Source: Phlegmacium glaucopus
Taxonomy: Eukaryota; Basidiomycota; Agaricomycetes; Agaricales; Cortinariaceae
Assembly: GCA_015039465.1 (NCBI GenBank)
Contig: MU130396.1
Span: 1-64,000 of the forward strand
Direction of reading: 5' to 3'
DNA: 64,000 bases
Each line of letters begins with the position of its first letter. Within the stretch, counting starts at the first letter, position 1. The translations under genes and the position numbers were made by a program. The notes under the pieces were generated by a model that was not told where the DNA came from, made no database searches, and worked only from the letters and a program-made list of their open reading frames with translations. Of the stretch, positions 44,821-56,932 are shown piece by piece.

Positions 44821-47800
44821 TCATTGCATTCGGCCCAACACTCGAGGCTGCGACACATCCGCCATGTTGATGAAGATATCGTCCGCAGGGTGACGGTATA
44901 GAGGTGCACGCAGGCGTTTCTGGTCCAAATGGTGACCGATGAAACCGATGCTGCGCCCAAGGACGAAGAGGCCATTCAGAGTACCAATCTTGATATACTC
45001 ATCAGCTTCCTCTGGTGTGAACGCTCCACTATCCCGGAGAAGATCGACGAAGCAGACAGCAATACATCCGTCAACGTTAAGGATGAGCTAAGTCAACGCT
45101 CATAAGTCATAGAATAATCATGGAAGATAACACCGAAACTCACGGTATCTTTCTTAGAGGTAGTGACCTTCTCCACAGCAAGCGCGTAATCGAGCAAACT
45201 GTGACTTGGGAAGTTTTTGTGAACATATTCTTTAACAAGTTCTACACGAAGATCGGGGTTGTTGACACTCTTGATCTTGTGCCCAATTCCACTAACTATT
45301 AACTTATCAGTGAACTAGTTTACAAGAATCAGTGATGAGATTTTACTCACTCAGCTTGTTCGCCTTTCTTGAGTTGTCAACGAACTCTCGTGGTGTAAGG
45401 CCAGTGTCACGAGCGTTCGAGAACATGGCCGCAGCCTCGTCGAGAGCACCCCCGAACCGGCTACCAATAGTCAAAAGACCCGAAGCTAGCGATGAAATCA
45501 AATCCTTGCCCGCACGTGAAGCAACAATAGTGTTCATGGCTCCCGAGACAGCCGGACCGTGATCAGCAGTAAGCATAAGAACCATCTCAATGAATTTCGT
45601 AGCCCAAGGTGGCAGACCTGGAACAGACATGAGTTATTCACATACAGGTAGCGCAAAAGAGTAAACAAATACGTACGACGCTTGAACCACAGCAAACTGA
45701 CGACACCTCCGAGACCAATATCCTCCTTGAACACATCTGAAATCCTCATACCAGCATAAAGCAACTCCTGACCTCGCTCATCCGAAATCGTCGAAATGAA
45801 AGCAGCAGGCTTCCTGATCAACCCAAGCTCCTGTGCCCACTTGTAATCCATAGGAATAACAGGGGGCTCAACCTCAGGTTTAGGTCGGATGACACCACTT
45901 CGCACGAGTTTCTCATATGTCTCCTTGAGAACATGCGGTAGTTCCTCAAAAGTATCCGGAACTACAAATCCAGCATCCCTCATCGCCCTGTTCTTCACAT
46001 CAGCAGTCTCCATATCACTGTTGGCCAAACTCCCAGCATGTCCGAATTGAACTTCGGTAGTGAACATCTTAGCGCAAGTACCGATAGCCCAGGCCACGAT
46101 GGGTTTACGAATAATGCCTTTCTGGACAGCCTCGATGACACGGTATTCTTCAATACCACCAACTTCACCGAGGAGGACAAGCATCTTGCACTCAGGGTCT
46201 TTCTCGTAACGGAGGAGATGGTCGATGAAAGTAGATCCAGGGTAGCGATCACCACCGATAGCGATACCCTCGTAGGTACCGTTGGTAACAAGGGAAAGGA
46301 TGTTGTTAAGCTCATTGGACATGCCTCCAGATTTAGAGACATATCCAACGGATCCTGGACGATAGAGCTTTGAGGCAATGATATTGTCCATCATACTAGG
46401 GGGAAAAAAGGTTAGTTATTTGTTTTGAAAAAATGGTTTGGATGAAAGACTTACCCTCCAGAATTACCAATCCTGAAACAACCAGGCTTGATTCCACCAA
46501 CAGTTGCAGGACCGATGATAAGAACGTTTTTCTCCTTTGCCTTCCACAAGATTTCGCGAGCATGACGCTCAGGTACACCTTCAGCAATGAGAGCGATCGC
46601 CTTGATCTGGGTAAATTCCAAACATTCCAAGGTGCTCGAGTAAACACTACGTGAACTGGCAAAGTTGACCACAACGTCAGCATCAGCATGCTTCGCGACA
46701 GCCTCCTTGAAACTCGTGTAAACAGGGAGAAGCGTCTCCTTCGTTCCCCAGTAAAACTTCTGGATATGGTGACCGCCGAAAGGGTAGATCATAGCAGCAA
46801 CCGAGGGGCTTTGACGTCCGCAAGAGTAATCAAAGTCCAACATTCCCTGGATCGCACGAGGTTGGAGACCATATACGAAGGACCGGGTGGAAGCGTCGAA
46901 GGGTCTGTAGGATGGACGAGTCGTCGAACCAGCCTGGCTATCGAAGCGCACGAGAAGATCAGAGGGCTGAGTACGTTCTCCGTCGGGATGGATGGACCCT
47001 AAAGCATCGCCGGGCTCGTAAGCAGGGGCAACCTGGGCAGGTGGAGTATCAGGGTGGACAGACTTGAGCCCATCATGACCAATGTTATTCTTCTTATTCT
47101 TAGTCACGTCAATACCAAGAGCAAGAGGGACGATCTCGGTGATATGGGTGTCTGGGCCAAAGACCCGGATGGGTACGCCTAAACTCTCTCCGAGCAGACT
47201 CATGGCTTTGAGACCCTCTTGGTAGTTAGGGCCTCCGCGACGAACGAAGATTCTGACTTGGTGAGAGATTAGCTGGTTCTTGAATTCCTTGAGAGCGCGG
47301 ATGATTCCCTTGAAGGTCGCAGCAACATTGGTAAAGTTGGCGATACCTCCACCGATGATGAGGATCTTGCCTTTAGGGTTAGGCGTGCCACGAGTGATGA
47401 GGTCGACTAGAAAAGACGCATATATTTAGTATCCGACAATCATCAAAGTGAAAAAATCGGAACTTACTGATTGTCTTGGCATATTCATAGGTTTGGCCTT
47501 CGGTTGGGGCACCACTGTATTCACCATAGTTGGCAAGCTCGTCAGCAAATCCATGGGCAGCGATAGCGTCAGAGTAAACAACACTGGCACCACCGCCAGC
47601 CACCATGGTCCAGATGCGACCCTCAGCATTCAAAACAGTGAGCTTGAGGGAAGCACCAGTGGATGCGTCCAATTTCTGGATGTAAGCCTCTTCCTTGGTC
47701 AAATCACGACCGAAAGGGGCTGGCCAAACCTAAAGACATGTTGAGCCATGGTAATCCAAACAAAAAAGAGCAGGTAGGTATACCATCGGAGGCCCACGAT

Positions 47801-48873
47801 CCGCTGACACTTTTCCACCTTTGCCAGATGCTACCTTGGAGGCCTCATCTTCATTTCTTTCATAGACGGAAAGATCGCGAGCAATGGCCCACTTTGGACC
47901 ACAAATGCTCTCCGCAGTTTGATCGAGCTTAGCAGCCATATCGAGGTAGCACACTTGGGGTTCACCTCCTGCAACAGCATCGAGGACAACCAAAGGGTTA
48001 ATCTCGAGGTATGCAAAGTGAAGGTCGACATAGACGCTATACAAACGGATCAGGAAATCAACGAGGGTATCCTTCTTTTCCGCGGGTACGTGGGTAAGGA
48101 GAGTAGATGCGATAATCTCTCGTGACGGGAATGCTTCTGTGACAGGGAGGTTGAGAACCAAGGCTTTGGCGTCAACGTCACCAATGTCTACGCCTCCCTC
48201 GTGGGTGAAGAGAATAGCATCGCCTTCACGTGCAGATGTGATGCAGACATAATATTCAGTATGCGAAGGGTGAGGAAGGAATGGTTCGACGATGAAGTTG
48301 TTCAGGGTTCCAGTAATTGATTCCACCTGCCAAAAAAATAATATTAGCGTCACGTGCGTAAATTTACTCCGAGTCTGGCGTGATAAATGACTTGATCAAG
48401 TCGTGATTATCACCCTGATAGATGGATAACAGGGTCGACGAGCTCTGCAAGTATGGCAGGGCAAGACTGGAGAAAAAATGGCACAAGACCCTACCTTTTG
48501 TGGGTTTCCAGCGCGCTGCGCAATCCAAGGTTTTGCTTCGTCCCAGGTTTTGTTAAGAGCCAATAATCCGGCTTTTCCACGACGCTTGATGAGCTGATCC
48601 GGTTTAGCGACAAGCCGTGTGTTGAAGACCCATCCCGGAAGCTTAGAATCAGGAGTGATAGAGTTTGTTGCAGGATCCCATGAAATCTGAGCAACTTTCA
48701 CGGCGGGGTAGACGAACTTTGTTTTGACCTGTGCGTGTGGTGCAATTGGCGGTGCACGTTCGAGCCAGTAGGCGAGAAGAAGTTTAGCATCATACTCGCG
48801 GATCGCTGTGAGATTGCAGCGATGGTCAACATGAGAACATCATCTGTGGTCTGTGCGTACCTTTTGAAGACAT
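44821..48873 (-). CDS. ATP-citrate lyase, single-chain form
   Basis: Nine exons (minus): 48873-48861, 48805-48495, 48326-47784, 47729-47468, 47406-46455, 46395-45677, 45617-45351, 45295-45144, 45087-44821, total 1,161 residues in frame. The N-terminal half is the succinyl-CoA-synthetase-beta-like ATP-grasp part ([35 protein letters not shown]). The middle is the alpha-like part with the phosphohistidine loop [11 protein letters not shown]. The C-terminus is the citrate-synthase-like domain ([48 protein letters not shown]). The cytosolic enzyme makes acetyl-CoA and oxaloacetate from citrate, ATP and CoA, feeding lipid synthesis and histone acetylation. Human ACLY is near 1,100 residues. The first exon codes only four full residues (MSSK). 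No lesion is seen. Confidence 0.96.
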
Positions 48874-48990
48874 GGTATAAGAAGGTAGGCAAGGGGGGGA
48901 AGAGAGGAAAAATGGTATAAAAGCAAAAGCTGATCGTTTCGCCGACCCCAAAATTCACACGCAAAATTGCTAAACTCGGCCAATCGATTT
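48874..48990 (-). promoter_or_regulatory. Putative ATP-citrate lyase promoter
   Basis: Reading the minus strand towards the ATG at 48873: an ATTGG (CCAAT box) near 48980, a TATA-like TTTTATACC near 48915, then a C/T-rich tract (48880-48908). This arrangement is common in strongly expressed fungal genes. Confidence 0.5.
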
Positions 48991-50423
48991 TCTTGTCTTT
49001 TGCTCGTACCATCTAAATAAAAATTATCGGCATGAAATATGGCAGCTCAGTTCCAGCTGTACATCAGACATTGCTTAGACCATCTCGTTGAGAGCTCAAA
49101 TAATTCATCTGACAACGTCCTTGGACCCCTCAGAGAGTCACCACAAGTAGCCTCAACCCATTCGTCCCCAGGAATTCCTGTGGGACTTATGGGAGTTCAA
49201 GTTCGCATATATACACCCAAGAGCGCCACGGTCGCTCATTCCTTCCGCAAATTTCAGGGTAGAAGCTGTATCTAGCTATATGCGTAGATGTTCCACCATC
49301 AACTCCGACTGGGTGTTTTTTATCTTTTGCATTAGTATTGCACCCACCGAAACATTCGGAGATGATGAGGTCGGAATAAAAAAGATAACGATGTCTCCAT
49401 ATGCTGGCGCTTCCAAATTTTGACACCGTCCTCAAGTAACATAGCCCCACCAATCCTCCGGACGACTCGGACGTTCATTATCCGAAAACTACCCTACGAA
49501 TGCTACTGGAAACCTAGTCCCTACTAATTATAATAGTAGTGATATTTGTTCAACCAATTAATTTTAAGCAGGAGGTTCTCACCTCCAAGTTTCTGATAAG
49601 TTGTGACACCTCAAGCAATGCCCAAAAGCCATCTAAATCGATACACATCAGAAAAATGCCTGCTGCCCCTATCACTACATGTAGATGAACACCAGTCAGG
49701 CAGTGTATAAGCACTAAAGATCGACACACAACTACTAGGGTTGGCGGGAGTCTCTCGTAGGCAGACTTACGTAAATTACCGATCCGCTGATGACTCCGTA
49801 GGAGGCGGGAACTATATCGCAGGATTTCAATTTGCGTCCGCGCCATTTTGCTTCTCACGACCGTTCACTGTCGCCCACCAACAATCAAGATCGGAGACGG
49901 ATTTGAGGAGGCCGAAAATGGAGCGGAGAGGCAGGAAATGTCGTCACATCCCGGATAATTTTGGGATAAATAGCTATAACAAGAACGCGGTGATTGGCGT
50001 TCATTATTCTCATGTTCAAGTTAGTCGTGTGTGTGGGCTCACACAGGATGGGGTATTGCTTGAGAAATTACCGTTATAACTTACAAGCTCAACTGAAGAA
50101 GCCAGAAATGCAGGCTTCGTTTTACTAGTCAGTACCAAATTTAAAAGGTTTCTCCAATAATTGGTTGGAACATGCGTTGTGGACATTGGATATTCGGAAG
50201 GAAGAGAATTTCCGAGTTCTCAGTATTGAGAACTCAGTCTTATATAAGCTCAACACTTGCCAAAAAAAAAAAACAAGTCAGCATCTATTCGTACGGTGAT
50301 TGCTGGCTGGAGTCCCAAAACACACTGCAAAACCAAATTGTTAGGTTTCCGTTATCTGACTATACAATTGTTGTATCCAACTATAAGACTAAACATTCCT
50401 GATCCTTTTATTGTTATCCCACT
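48991..50423. other. Upstream region of ATP-citrate lyase, no gene supported
   Basis: Readings at 49039-49275 and 49741-50079 lack motifs, splice support or a recognisable family. The stretch may hold regulatory sequence or unrecognised gene debris. Confidence 0.4.
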
Positions 50424-50994
50424 TAGTGATGCCAAAGTTCAGTTCAGTTCAGTTCAGCAGCATTTTTTGCTGAACTGAGAACTGAACTGACTAAGTTTTT
50501 CCTGAACTGAACTGAACTGAAGAACTGTTATAAATTCAATTCTATATTTTACTTATTATTGGGTATTTCATGGTTAAAGGACCATCCTTAGGCCTTAGGC
50601 ACTTAATTTCTACTCATGTATGAAACAGTATGATCTCAGGACCCCTTGAGGATATATAACACCACTGATTTGTATTTATGTTCCAAAATGGATAATGCTA
50701 ATATATAACATAATCACATCATATACCAAGTCTGGCCATTATCTCCTTGCTCAATCATTGTTTTACTCCCAAAAGGACTTCCAAATCATTTGTACATCAC
50801 TAAAGAACTAATCTCCAGGAAACATAAATCAATATATAGGAATTTCTCATCCTTCCAGGACCTATCAGTTCAGCAGTTCAGTTCAGTTCGAACTGGATGA
50901 ACTGCCAATTCTCCAGATGCCTAAATTCAGTTCAGTTCAGTTCAGTCAGTTCAGGTTCAGTGAGTCAGTTCAGAACTGAACTTTGGCATCACTA
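50424..50994. mobile_element. hAT-type MITE (TAGTGATGCC family), copy 2
   Basis: 571 bp with TIR TAGTGATGCCAAAGTTCAG and the exact 8-bp repeat ATCCCACT at 50416-50423 and 50995-51002. Subterminal GTTCA repeats fill both ends, replacing the GGTTC version of the 21972 element. The interior is AT-rich and non-coding. Confidence 0.92.
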
Positions 50995-51971
50995 ATCCCA
51001 CTGGGCCTAGGTTGCAGTAATGTGATCTGAAATGAGGTTTTGTAGTGAATAACTCATAAAGCTGTGTCTTTGCAGCTCAGTTGTTGAGTGGGCCTAGTAG
51101 TTTTAGTAATTCAATCTGAAATGAATTTAGAGAATCAAATTTAGAGGATCAAATCATAATTTTATTGACATGGGCTGCTTTACATTGACAATAGCTACAA
51201 GAACTACACAATTCACACTTTCTGGTGCTGGTTGACAATGGACAGCAACAAATTACCCAGGTTGAGTTGTGCAGTGCAGATCTGCAAGGGGTGTTGTGGG
51301 TCTGGACAAGGCCATGTGGTGAGCTGGTGAGGCAGAGTTTACTATCACTAGTCCAGTGTTTGTAAACTTTTACAAATCAAGTCAGATATTTACCAATTCT
51401 GCACTGTTTTTCCTCAAACCTTTACTAGCAGAAAGCCTAGCATCTAATATACACAGCTATGGTTTTTATTTCAAAAATTTGATGTTGAGGGGAAATAATT
51501 GGGGAAGAAAATGTTTGGACTAGTTGTCACAGGAGGGTCACACTTAATCTCATGAAAGTTGAGACAGATTCTGATGGATTTTCAGACTCTGAGTGAATTC
51601 CAGTTGTGGGCGTGTTTCGGAGTTTGAATTTCATTGACCATTTAGTCAGGCCAATCCATTTCACATCTCTCCTCAGCACTCTGGGCCTTTAAAAGTTGTT
51701 CAATACTTATAATTTATTTAATTTGTTCAAGGAAAAAAGACCAGAGAAAAATGAGCAATATTATGATGGTCAAGTCTAGTGTTGCCACCAGCGCAGCTCT
51801 GTTAGGGGACACCTGATTTCAAGCCCTACTCCCAACTTCTGATTGGGCCTGAACCCGATCTCAGTCCCAAACCCACTCCCAACTCAACTCCCAAATACAT
51901 ATATTCCACCTCATCAACAAACCTCATTCCTCACCCAAACCTAATTGGCCCCAACTCTACCCACTCCCAAT
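50995..51971. other. AT-rich stretch, no gene
   Basis: No open frame of note. The end (51840-51971) is a degenerate CCCAACTC-type repeat. Confidence 0.45.
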
Positions 51972-52523
51972 TAGTGTTTGAAAGTCCGGTCCAGTCCGGT
52001 TTTTTGGTATTTTTGGGCAGGACCGGGACTGCAACCGGTCCACTAAGCTTCTAAAAGGTCAAAAGACCGGACTGGACCAATTAGGACCGGTCCACATCGG
52101 TTTTTTTGCAGTCCTGTACCGGACTTTTGACGAATACCGGTCATATTTTCATATATAACATCAAACAAATATGTAGATGTGATCTATACCTTTAGAATAA
52201 GCTCAAGAACGTTAAATTCCGTTGGGAATTGACAATTTTATGGTGATATTATTTGTTTTTTACTATTTTGTGTACATTTTTACTGTTTTATTTTTTTCTC
52301 AGTGAATATTTGACCAATAAATACGGTCTTTATCTTGTTTTAAAGGGAAAAATAGGGGCTACAAAACTACTGGTTCAGACTGGTCCTAGGACCAAAGACC
52401 GGTCTTTTTCCAGTCTTTGCTTCTCAAAAATCAAAAAACCAGACTGCTGGTCCGGTCTTTTGCACTCTGGTCCGGTCTTTTTGCAGTCTTTTTCCAGTCC
52501 TGCAACTGGACTTCCAAACACTA
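51972..52523. mobile_element. Probable hAT-type MITE (TAGTGTTTG ends)
   Basis: Termini TAGTGTTTGAAAGTCCGG and (inward) TAGTGTTTGGAAGTCC are inverted, with repeated CCGGTC/GGACCGG motifs internal to them. No 8-bp target duplication is visible; the right flank is an LTR-A piece and the left is not, so one flank may have been lost by recombination. Confidence 0.65.
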
Positions 52524-52613
52524 GAGGCCATAGTCCTTTCCGTTACTTGTTCCGGTTCTGTTCCATCTGTTCCAGATTTACTCTGACATTATCCCTTTGC
52601 TTAAACTTAACAA
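52524..52613 (-). mobile_element. LTR-A end fragment
   Basis: About 90 bp matching the TAACA-side end of LTR-A (from 'gaggcca' to 'aaacttaaca'), truncated at the junction with the MITE. Confidence 0.75.
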
Positions 52614-53415
52614 TCAGGAAGCATGCCACTTAGCTTTGCTCATCTTCTCCTAGTAAGCATAGGGATTTGGGAGGGTCACAGATTCAACATCACCTGCATC
52701 CATCTAAGTTTTGACTGATATAAATCATTGTGTGTGTTAATATATAACAACAACCAGAGGGAACTGGACCAGTCTTTAGGTCAGAATATCCCCCTGTGTT
52801 CATTTAAGGAAGGTATAACCAGAGACTAGTAAGCACACTTGGTTAGAAGAGAGTAGAGGATGATGAGGATGAATATGAAAGAGTCTTTGGTGAGACTATA
52901 GCAGTATAAATTGTTGTGAGTGTTGTTATATAACACCAACCAGAGATCAATGGACTAGTATTTAAGTTGAAAGCCTCCCTGTTGTTTGTTTAGGGAGGGT
53001 ATAACTTTGACTTGTAACACACAGAGGTAGGGGGCAAGAGTAGAGGTGAGGAGGATGAGGATGAATGTGCTAACAGGTGACTGAGGGTAGAGGACAAGGA
53101 TGAGGATGAATGAGAAAGAGTCTTTAGAAAGACTATAGCAGTAGACAATAGGGGACAGTAACAGTTAACACTGTGAGACCAGGAGCATGGGAAAAAGCAA
53201 CCCAAAAGGGTGGAATGGGATAATTCTGACAGAAAGTGTTGGTTTTCAGGACTGTGGTAATTTACCACTTTTGGCATCGGGGGAAATTCCACCAATTAAT
53301 GTAGACTTTTATGGACAAATATGTAACAAAACCTTTTGAAAAAATTCAACTTGAAACATCATAAATTTTCAAAGGAATTTACAACTCTTGATGTCACCAA
53401 TGTTCTCAACACTGT
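52614..53415. repeat. Dispersed repeat, partly tandem
   Basis: Bases 52735-52900 and 52915-53160 are related copies (shared 'atataac.ccaaccagag' and 'agggtataac'), and a third lies at 58765-59050. GA-rich, non-coding. They may be LTR pieces of another retroelement. Confidence 0.55.
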
Positions 53416-54595
53416 TGTTACATTCTGTCACACGTTACTCCGGTCCAACTCCGACGGAGTCGTTTCCAGTAGTCCGTACTCCATTCCAGTACTTTCCCTT
53501 GTCTCCGACTCTACTCCTCCTACATCCGACTCTGAGACTTCTCCGTATCATTCCGACTCCTCCGACGATATTCCAAACCCCTTGCCACACCTTCATCATA
53601 ACAACTAGTCGTTTGTCATCACTTTCCCACTATCAGTCAGCACACCAGCTATGGATTATTCACCTAAGAATGCAGGACCTTTCCGGGAGCAGAACGCAGC
53701 ACTTATATTTTGTTAAGTTTAAGACAAAAGGGAGAAGTCACATCGGAGTTACTCCGGAATGGACGGAACGGAACCGGAACAGTAACCCAGAAAGGACGTT
53801 GGCCTCAGCGTGTGTGCTGTGCCGCCCAGCTCCTAAGGTGTCCTGATTTCGGAACGGAAGAAGAAAGTAACAAGTCGGAAGACCTCAGTGACTTAGAGGA
53901 AAAACAAGAGGAGGAAACTAAGTTGATATTCGAACTGAGGGAAAACATACAAGTTTCGAGTACTTAAATAATAAAAGGAATAGCAACCGAAATATAAAAG
54001 ATAAATATAAGTGCTGCGTTCTGCTCCCGGAAAAGGTCCTGCATTCTTGGGTGAATAATCCATGACTGGTGGGCTGACTGATAGTGGGAAAGTGATGACA
54101 CAGGAATAGTTGTTATGACAAAGGTGTGGTAAGGGGTTTGGGATATCGTCGGAAGAGTCGGAATGAAACGGAGAAGTCTCGGAGTCGGACGTAGGAGGAG
54201 TAGAGTCGGAAACAAGGGAAAGTACTGGAACGGAGTACGGACTACTGGAAACGGCTCCAATGGAGTCGGACCGGAGTAACGTGTGACGGAATGTAACATA
54301 TTTATCTTTTATATTTCGGTTGCTATTCCTTTATTTATTTAAGTACTCGAAACTTGTATGTTTTCCCTCAGTTCGAATATCAACTTAGTTTCCTCCTCTT
54401 GTTTTTCCCTCTAAGTCACTGAGGTCTTCTGACTTGTTACTTTCCTCTTCCGTTCCGAAATCAGGACACCTTAGGAGCTGGGCGGCACAGCACACATGCT
54501 GAGGCCAACGTCCTTTCCAGGTTACTGTTCCGGTTCCGTTCCGTCTGTTCCGGAGTAACTTCGACGTGACTTCCCTTTTTGTTCTAAACTTAACA
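53416..54595 (-). mobile_element. Solo LTR-A (copy 6), interrupted by copy 7
   Basis: It begins TGTTACATTC and ends CTAAACTTAACA, with ACTGT duplicated at 53411-53415 and 54596-54600. An inverted LTR-A copy splits it at 53711-54298. Confidence 0.92.
53711..54298 (+). mobile_element. Solo LTR-A (copy 7), inserted in copy 6
   Basis: 588 bp, TGTTAAGTTT to GAATGTAACA, with TATTT duplicated at 53706-53710 and 54299-54303. TATTT is internal LTR-A sequence, proving that this copy came second. Confidence 0.92.
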
Positions 54596-54600
54596 ACTGT

Positions 54601-55564
54601 GTAGGCAGTCTACAGTAGATATATCCATATTTTTTGTAGGATTTGATATTTATTTTAGACATTTACAACAAGAAACATAAGAGTGAAACTCTTATATCAA
54701 GAAAGGATTTTACTACTTCTAGGGTAGTTACAAACTAAAATAAATGTATCGCAGATAAATGAGGGTGCACATGAGTAGTGCTAATGTTGCAAAATATAGT
54801 CTGAGCAAGTAGATGAGGGTTAGCACAATCAGATGTCCAAAGGTTTGAATGAGCTCAGTAAAGATCTGTTTGCTGGGATGGTTGAGAGTGGTGCATGAGT
54901 TGAGTTGAGGATGTTCCTGTGAAAATGAAGGGAGTTGTGGGGAATGAATGAGTGATGGAACCATGAAATAAACACTCAGGTTGAGGTCATGGTGTATGCA
55001 AGAGAATGAAGTCTGGAGGTGGCGAGGAGCTGCATGAATGTGGAAGGGATGTGTTGCATGGTCTTGTTGATTGGTTGTGATCAAGTATTTATATGTACAT
55101 TGGAATAAAGCTTGTTCGACTGGAGGCTCATCAGGAAATCATACAGTCCATTCCTTTGATGCAGTGAAGACTGGAACCATTCCAGGAGAGAACAAGGTGG
55201 CAGATGGCGTTAGGATTGTTGGTGTCAATCAGAGCCTGTGGGAGGCTGCAAATGATAGTCTCATGGATACTTGATAAGTTGAACAAGTGTAGAAAGCTAA
55301 AAAAAACATAGTAAATTTAATGGGTAGGAGGTAAAATGTATGTTCATGAGGTTGCCTCTTGAAAGTGGTGCCGGTTGTTAATTCAGTGTTTGTAGGGTGT
55401 GGCTAGTTTATGTTGAATTTTAAATAACTGCCTTTGAATGGTAATGAGCATATTGTTGGAGGAGGCCATGTGGAAAGGGAGGTTCAGGTGCCATGCTCGA
55501 CATCTCATGGTGGAAGCCAAGGTTCAGGCTATGCAAAAAAATCCATTATTTTGCCTTGGAAAAT
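54601..55564. other. No gene supported
   Basis: AT-rich sequence with short readings (for example 54728-55084 minus) lacking motifs. Confidence 0.4.
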
Positions 55565-56250
55565 AAACAAAGACATTTAGTAGCTTCAGTCCACCTGAAT
55601 GTCCACATTATTGCTCCAATCAATGATAGCCCACTCATCTCCATCCTGTATCCTTCCAACAACACACTGTAGCATACTCAGATCAACAACCTCATTGACA
55701 CCAAAATCTTTGTAGTAGTAGATGCCATTCCTTAATGTTGCTTTGACTTCTCAAATTAGCGCTATGATGACCATTGTTGGCTTATCTAGGTTTAGTCATT
55801 GTGCTGACGGTAACTCTCAGAGAAGGATATGGTTTAGTTGGCCAAAGAAATTTTGCAACTCAAAGTCTGGTGTTTGTCTAGGGCAGCAAGCATGTCGATC
55901 TACAAGTTGGGTATACTGGAGAAGAGATACTCAGAAATTGCATATATGGATAGAGGGCAGGACTTACTTGAACAAAAGATGCATCCCGGCTGTCCTCAGC
56001 CTGTTTGACAAAGTGATGACCAATCATAAGATCACCTCCTTCAAGATGGCTGACTCTGCCATACTGCACAATTGGCTGATCCAGTTTGATGACTGATTGA
56101 ATGATGCTCTTGTGGACATTGAAGCATGTTGCTAAACAAGCCAGAACTTTGTTTCGTATTGCTAGGAGTAAGGTTTCACATTGTTGGGGGGGCAGAAAGC
56201 ATGTACTGTGGATCTGTTTAAATTTTGAATGAGTGATCAGTAACAGGTGA
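55565..56250 (-). pseudogene. DNA-transposon companion gene fragment ('SRDASFV' family)
   Basis: On the minus strand an exon ending near 55975 contains QYGRVSHLEGGDLM and EDSRDASFVQ; across a roughly 56-bp GT-AG intron it continues YTQLVDRHA and PDFELQNFFGQL. A further frame (about 55720-55575) gives YYYKDFGVNEVVDLSMLQCV and DEWAIID. I recall this arrangement from proteins linked to Tnp2/CACTA-type elements in agarics, where the role is unknown. A stop in the second exon and lost frames indicate decay. The upstream part is cut by LTR-A at 56372. Confidence 0.5.
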
Positions 56251-56371
56251 TTAACAGAACCTACACAAAATATGCACAAGTTTGGTGCTTTCCTTTTCAT
56301 TGGGATCCAGGTGTAGGGCTTCATGTAGATCATATAATAGTCGGATTTGATCAAGCTGTGCAGTTGCAGTG

Positions 56372-56927
56372 TGTTAAGTTTAGACAAAGGGGTAACATTG
56401 GAGTAACTCCGGAACAAGTAATGGAAAGGACTTTGGCCTCAGCATATGTGCTGTGCCGCCCAGCTCCTACAATGTCCTGATTTCAGAACTGGAAGAGAAC
56501 AGAAAGATGGAAGACCTCAGTGACTTAGAGGACAAACAAGAGGAGGAAACTAAGTTGATATTTGAACTTAGGAATACATACAAGTTTTGAGTACTTAAAT
56601 AATAAAAGGAATAGCAACCAAAATATAAAAGATAAATATAAAGTGCTGTGTTTTGCTCCCGGAAAGTCCTGCATTCTTGGGTGAATAATCCATAGTGGGC
56701 GTGCTGACTGATAGTGGGAAAGTGATGACAAAGAAATAGTTGTTATGGCAAAGATGTGGTAATGGGTTTGGAGTATCGTTGGAAGAGCCGGACTGATACA
56801 GAGAAGTCTCGGAGTTGGGTGAAGGAAGAGTAGATCCAGATACAAGGGAAGTACTGGAATGGAGTACAGAGTACCGGAAACAACTCCAACAGAGCTGGAC
56901 TGGAGTAACATATAATGGAATGTAACA
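56372..56927 (+). mobile_element. Solo LTR-A (copy 8)
   Basis: 556 bp, TGTTAAGTTT to GAATGTAACA, with CAGTG duplicated at 56367-56371 and 56928-56932. It is the shortest and one of the most diverged copies. Confidence 0.92.
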
Positions 56928-56932
56928 CAGTG

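Noticed and set aside
45995..46378. 127-aa minus and 111-aa plus readings
   Set aside because: Other-frame shadows of the ATP-citrate lyase exon 46395-45677.
48698..49012. Apparent upstream start (MVRAKDKK) for ATP-citrate lyase
   Set aside because: A start at 48873 with a short first exon (MSSK) and a GT-AG intron restores the usual N-terminus; the longer reading does not join it.
49039..50079. Readings of 78 and 112 aa upstream of ATP-citrate lyase
   Set aside because: No motif, no splice chain and no paralogue in the window.
51972..52523. An 8-bp target duplication for this MITE
   Set aside because: The flanks CTCCCAAT and GAGGCCAT do not match, so I call only the inverted ends.
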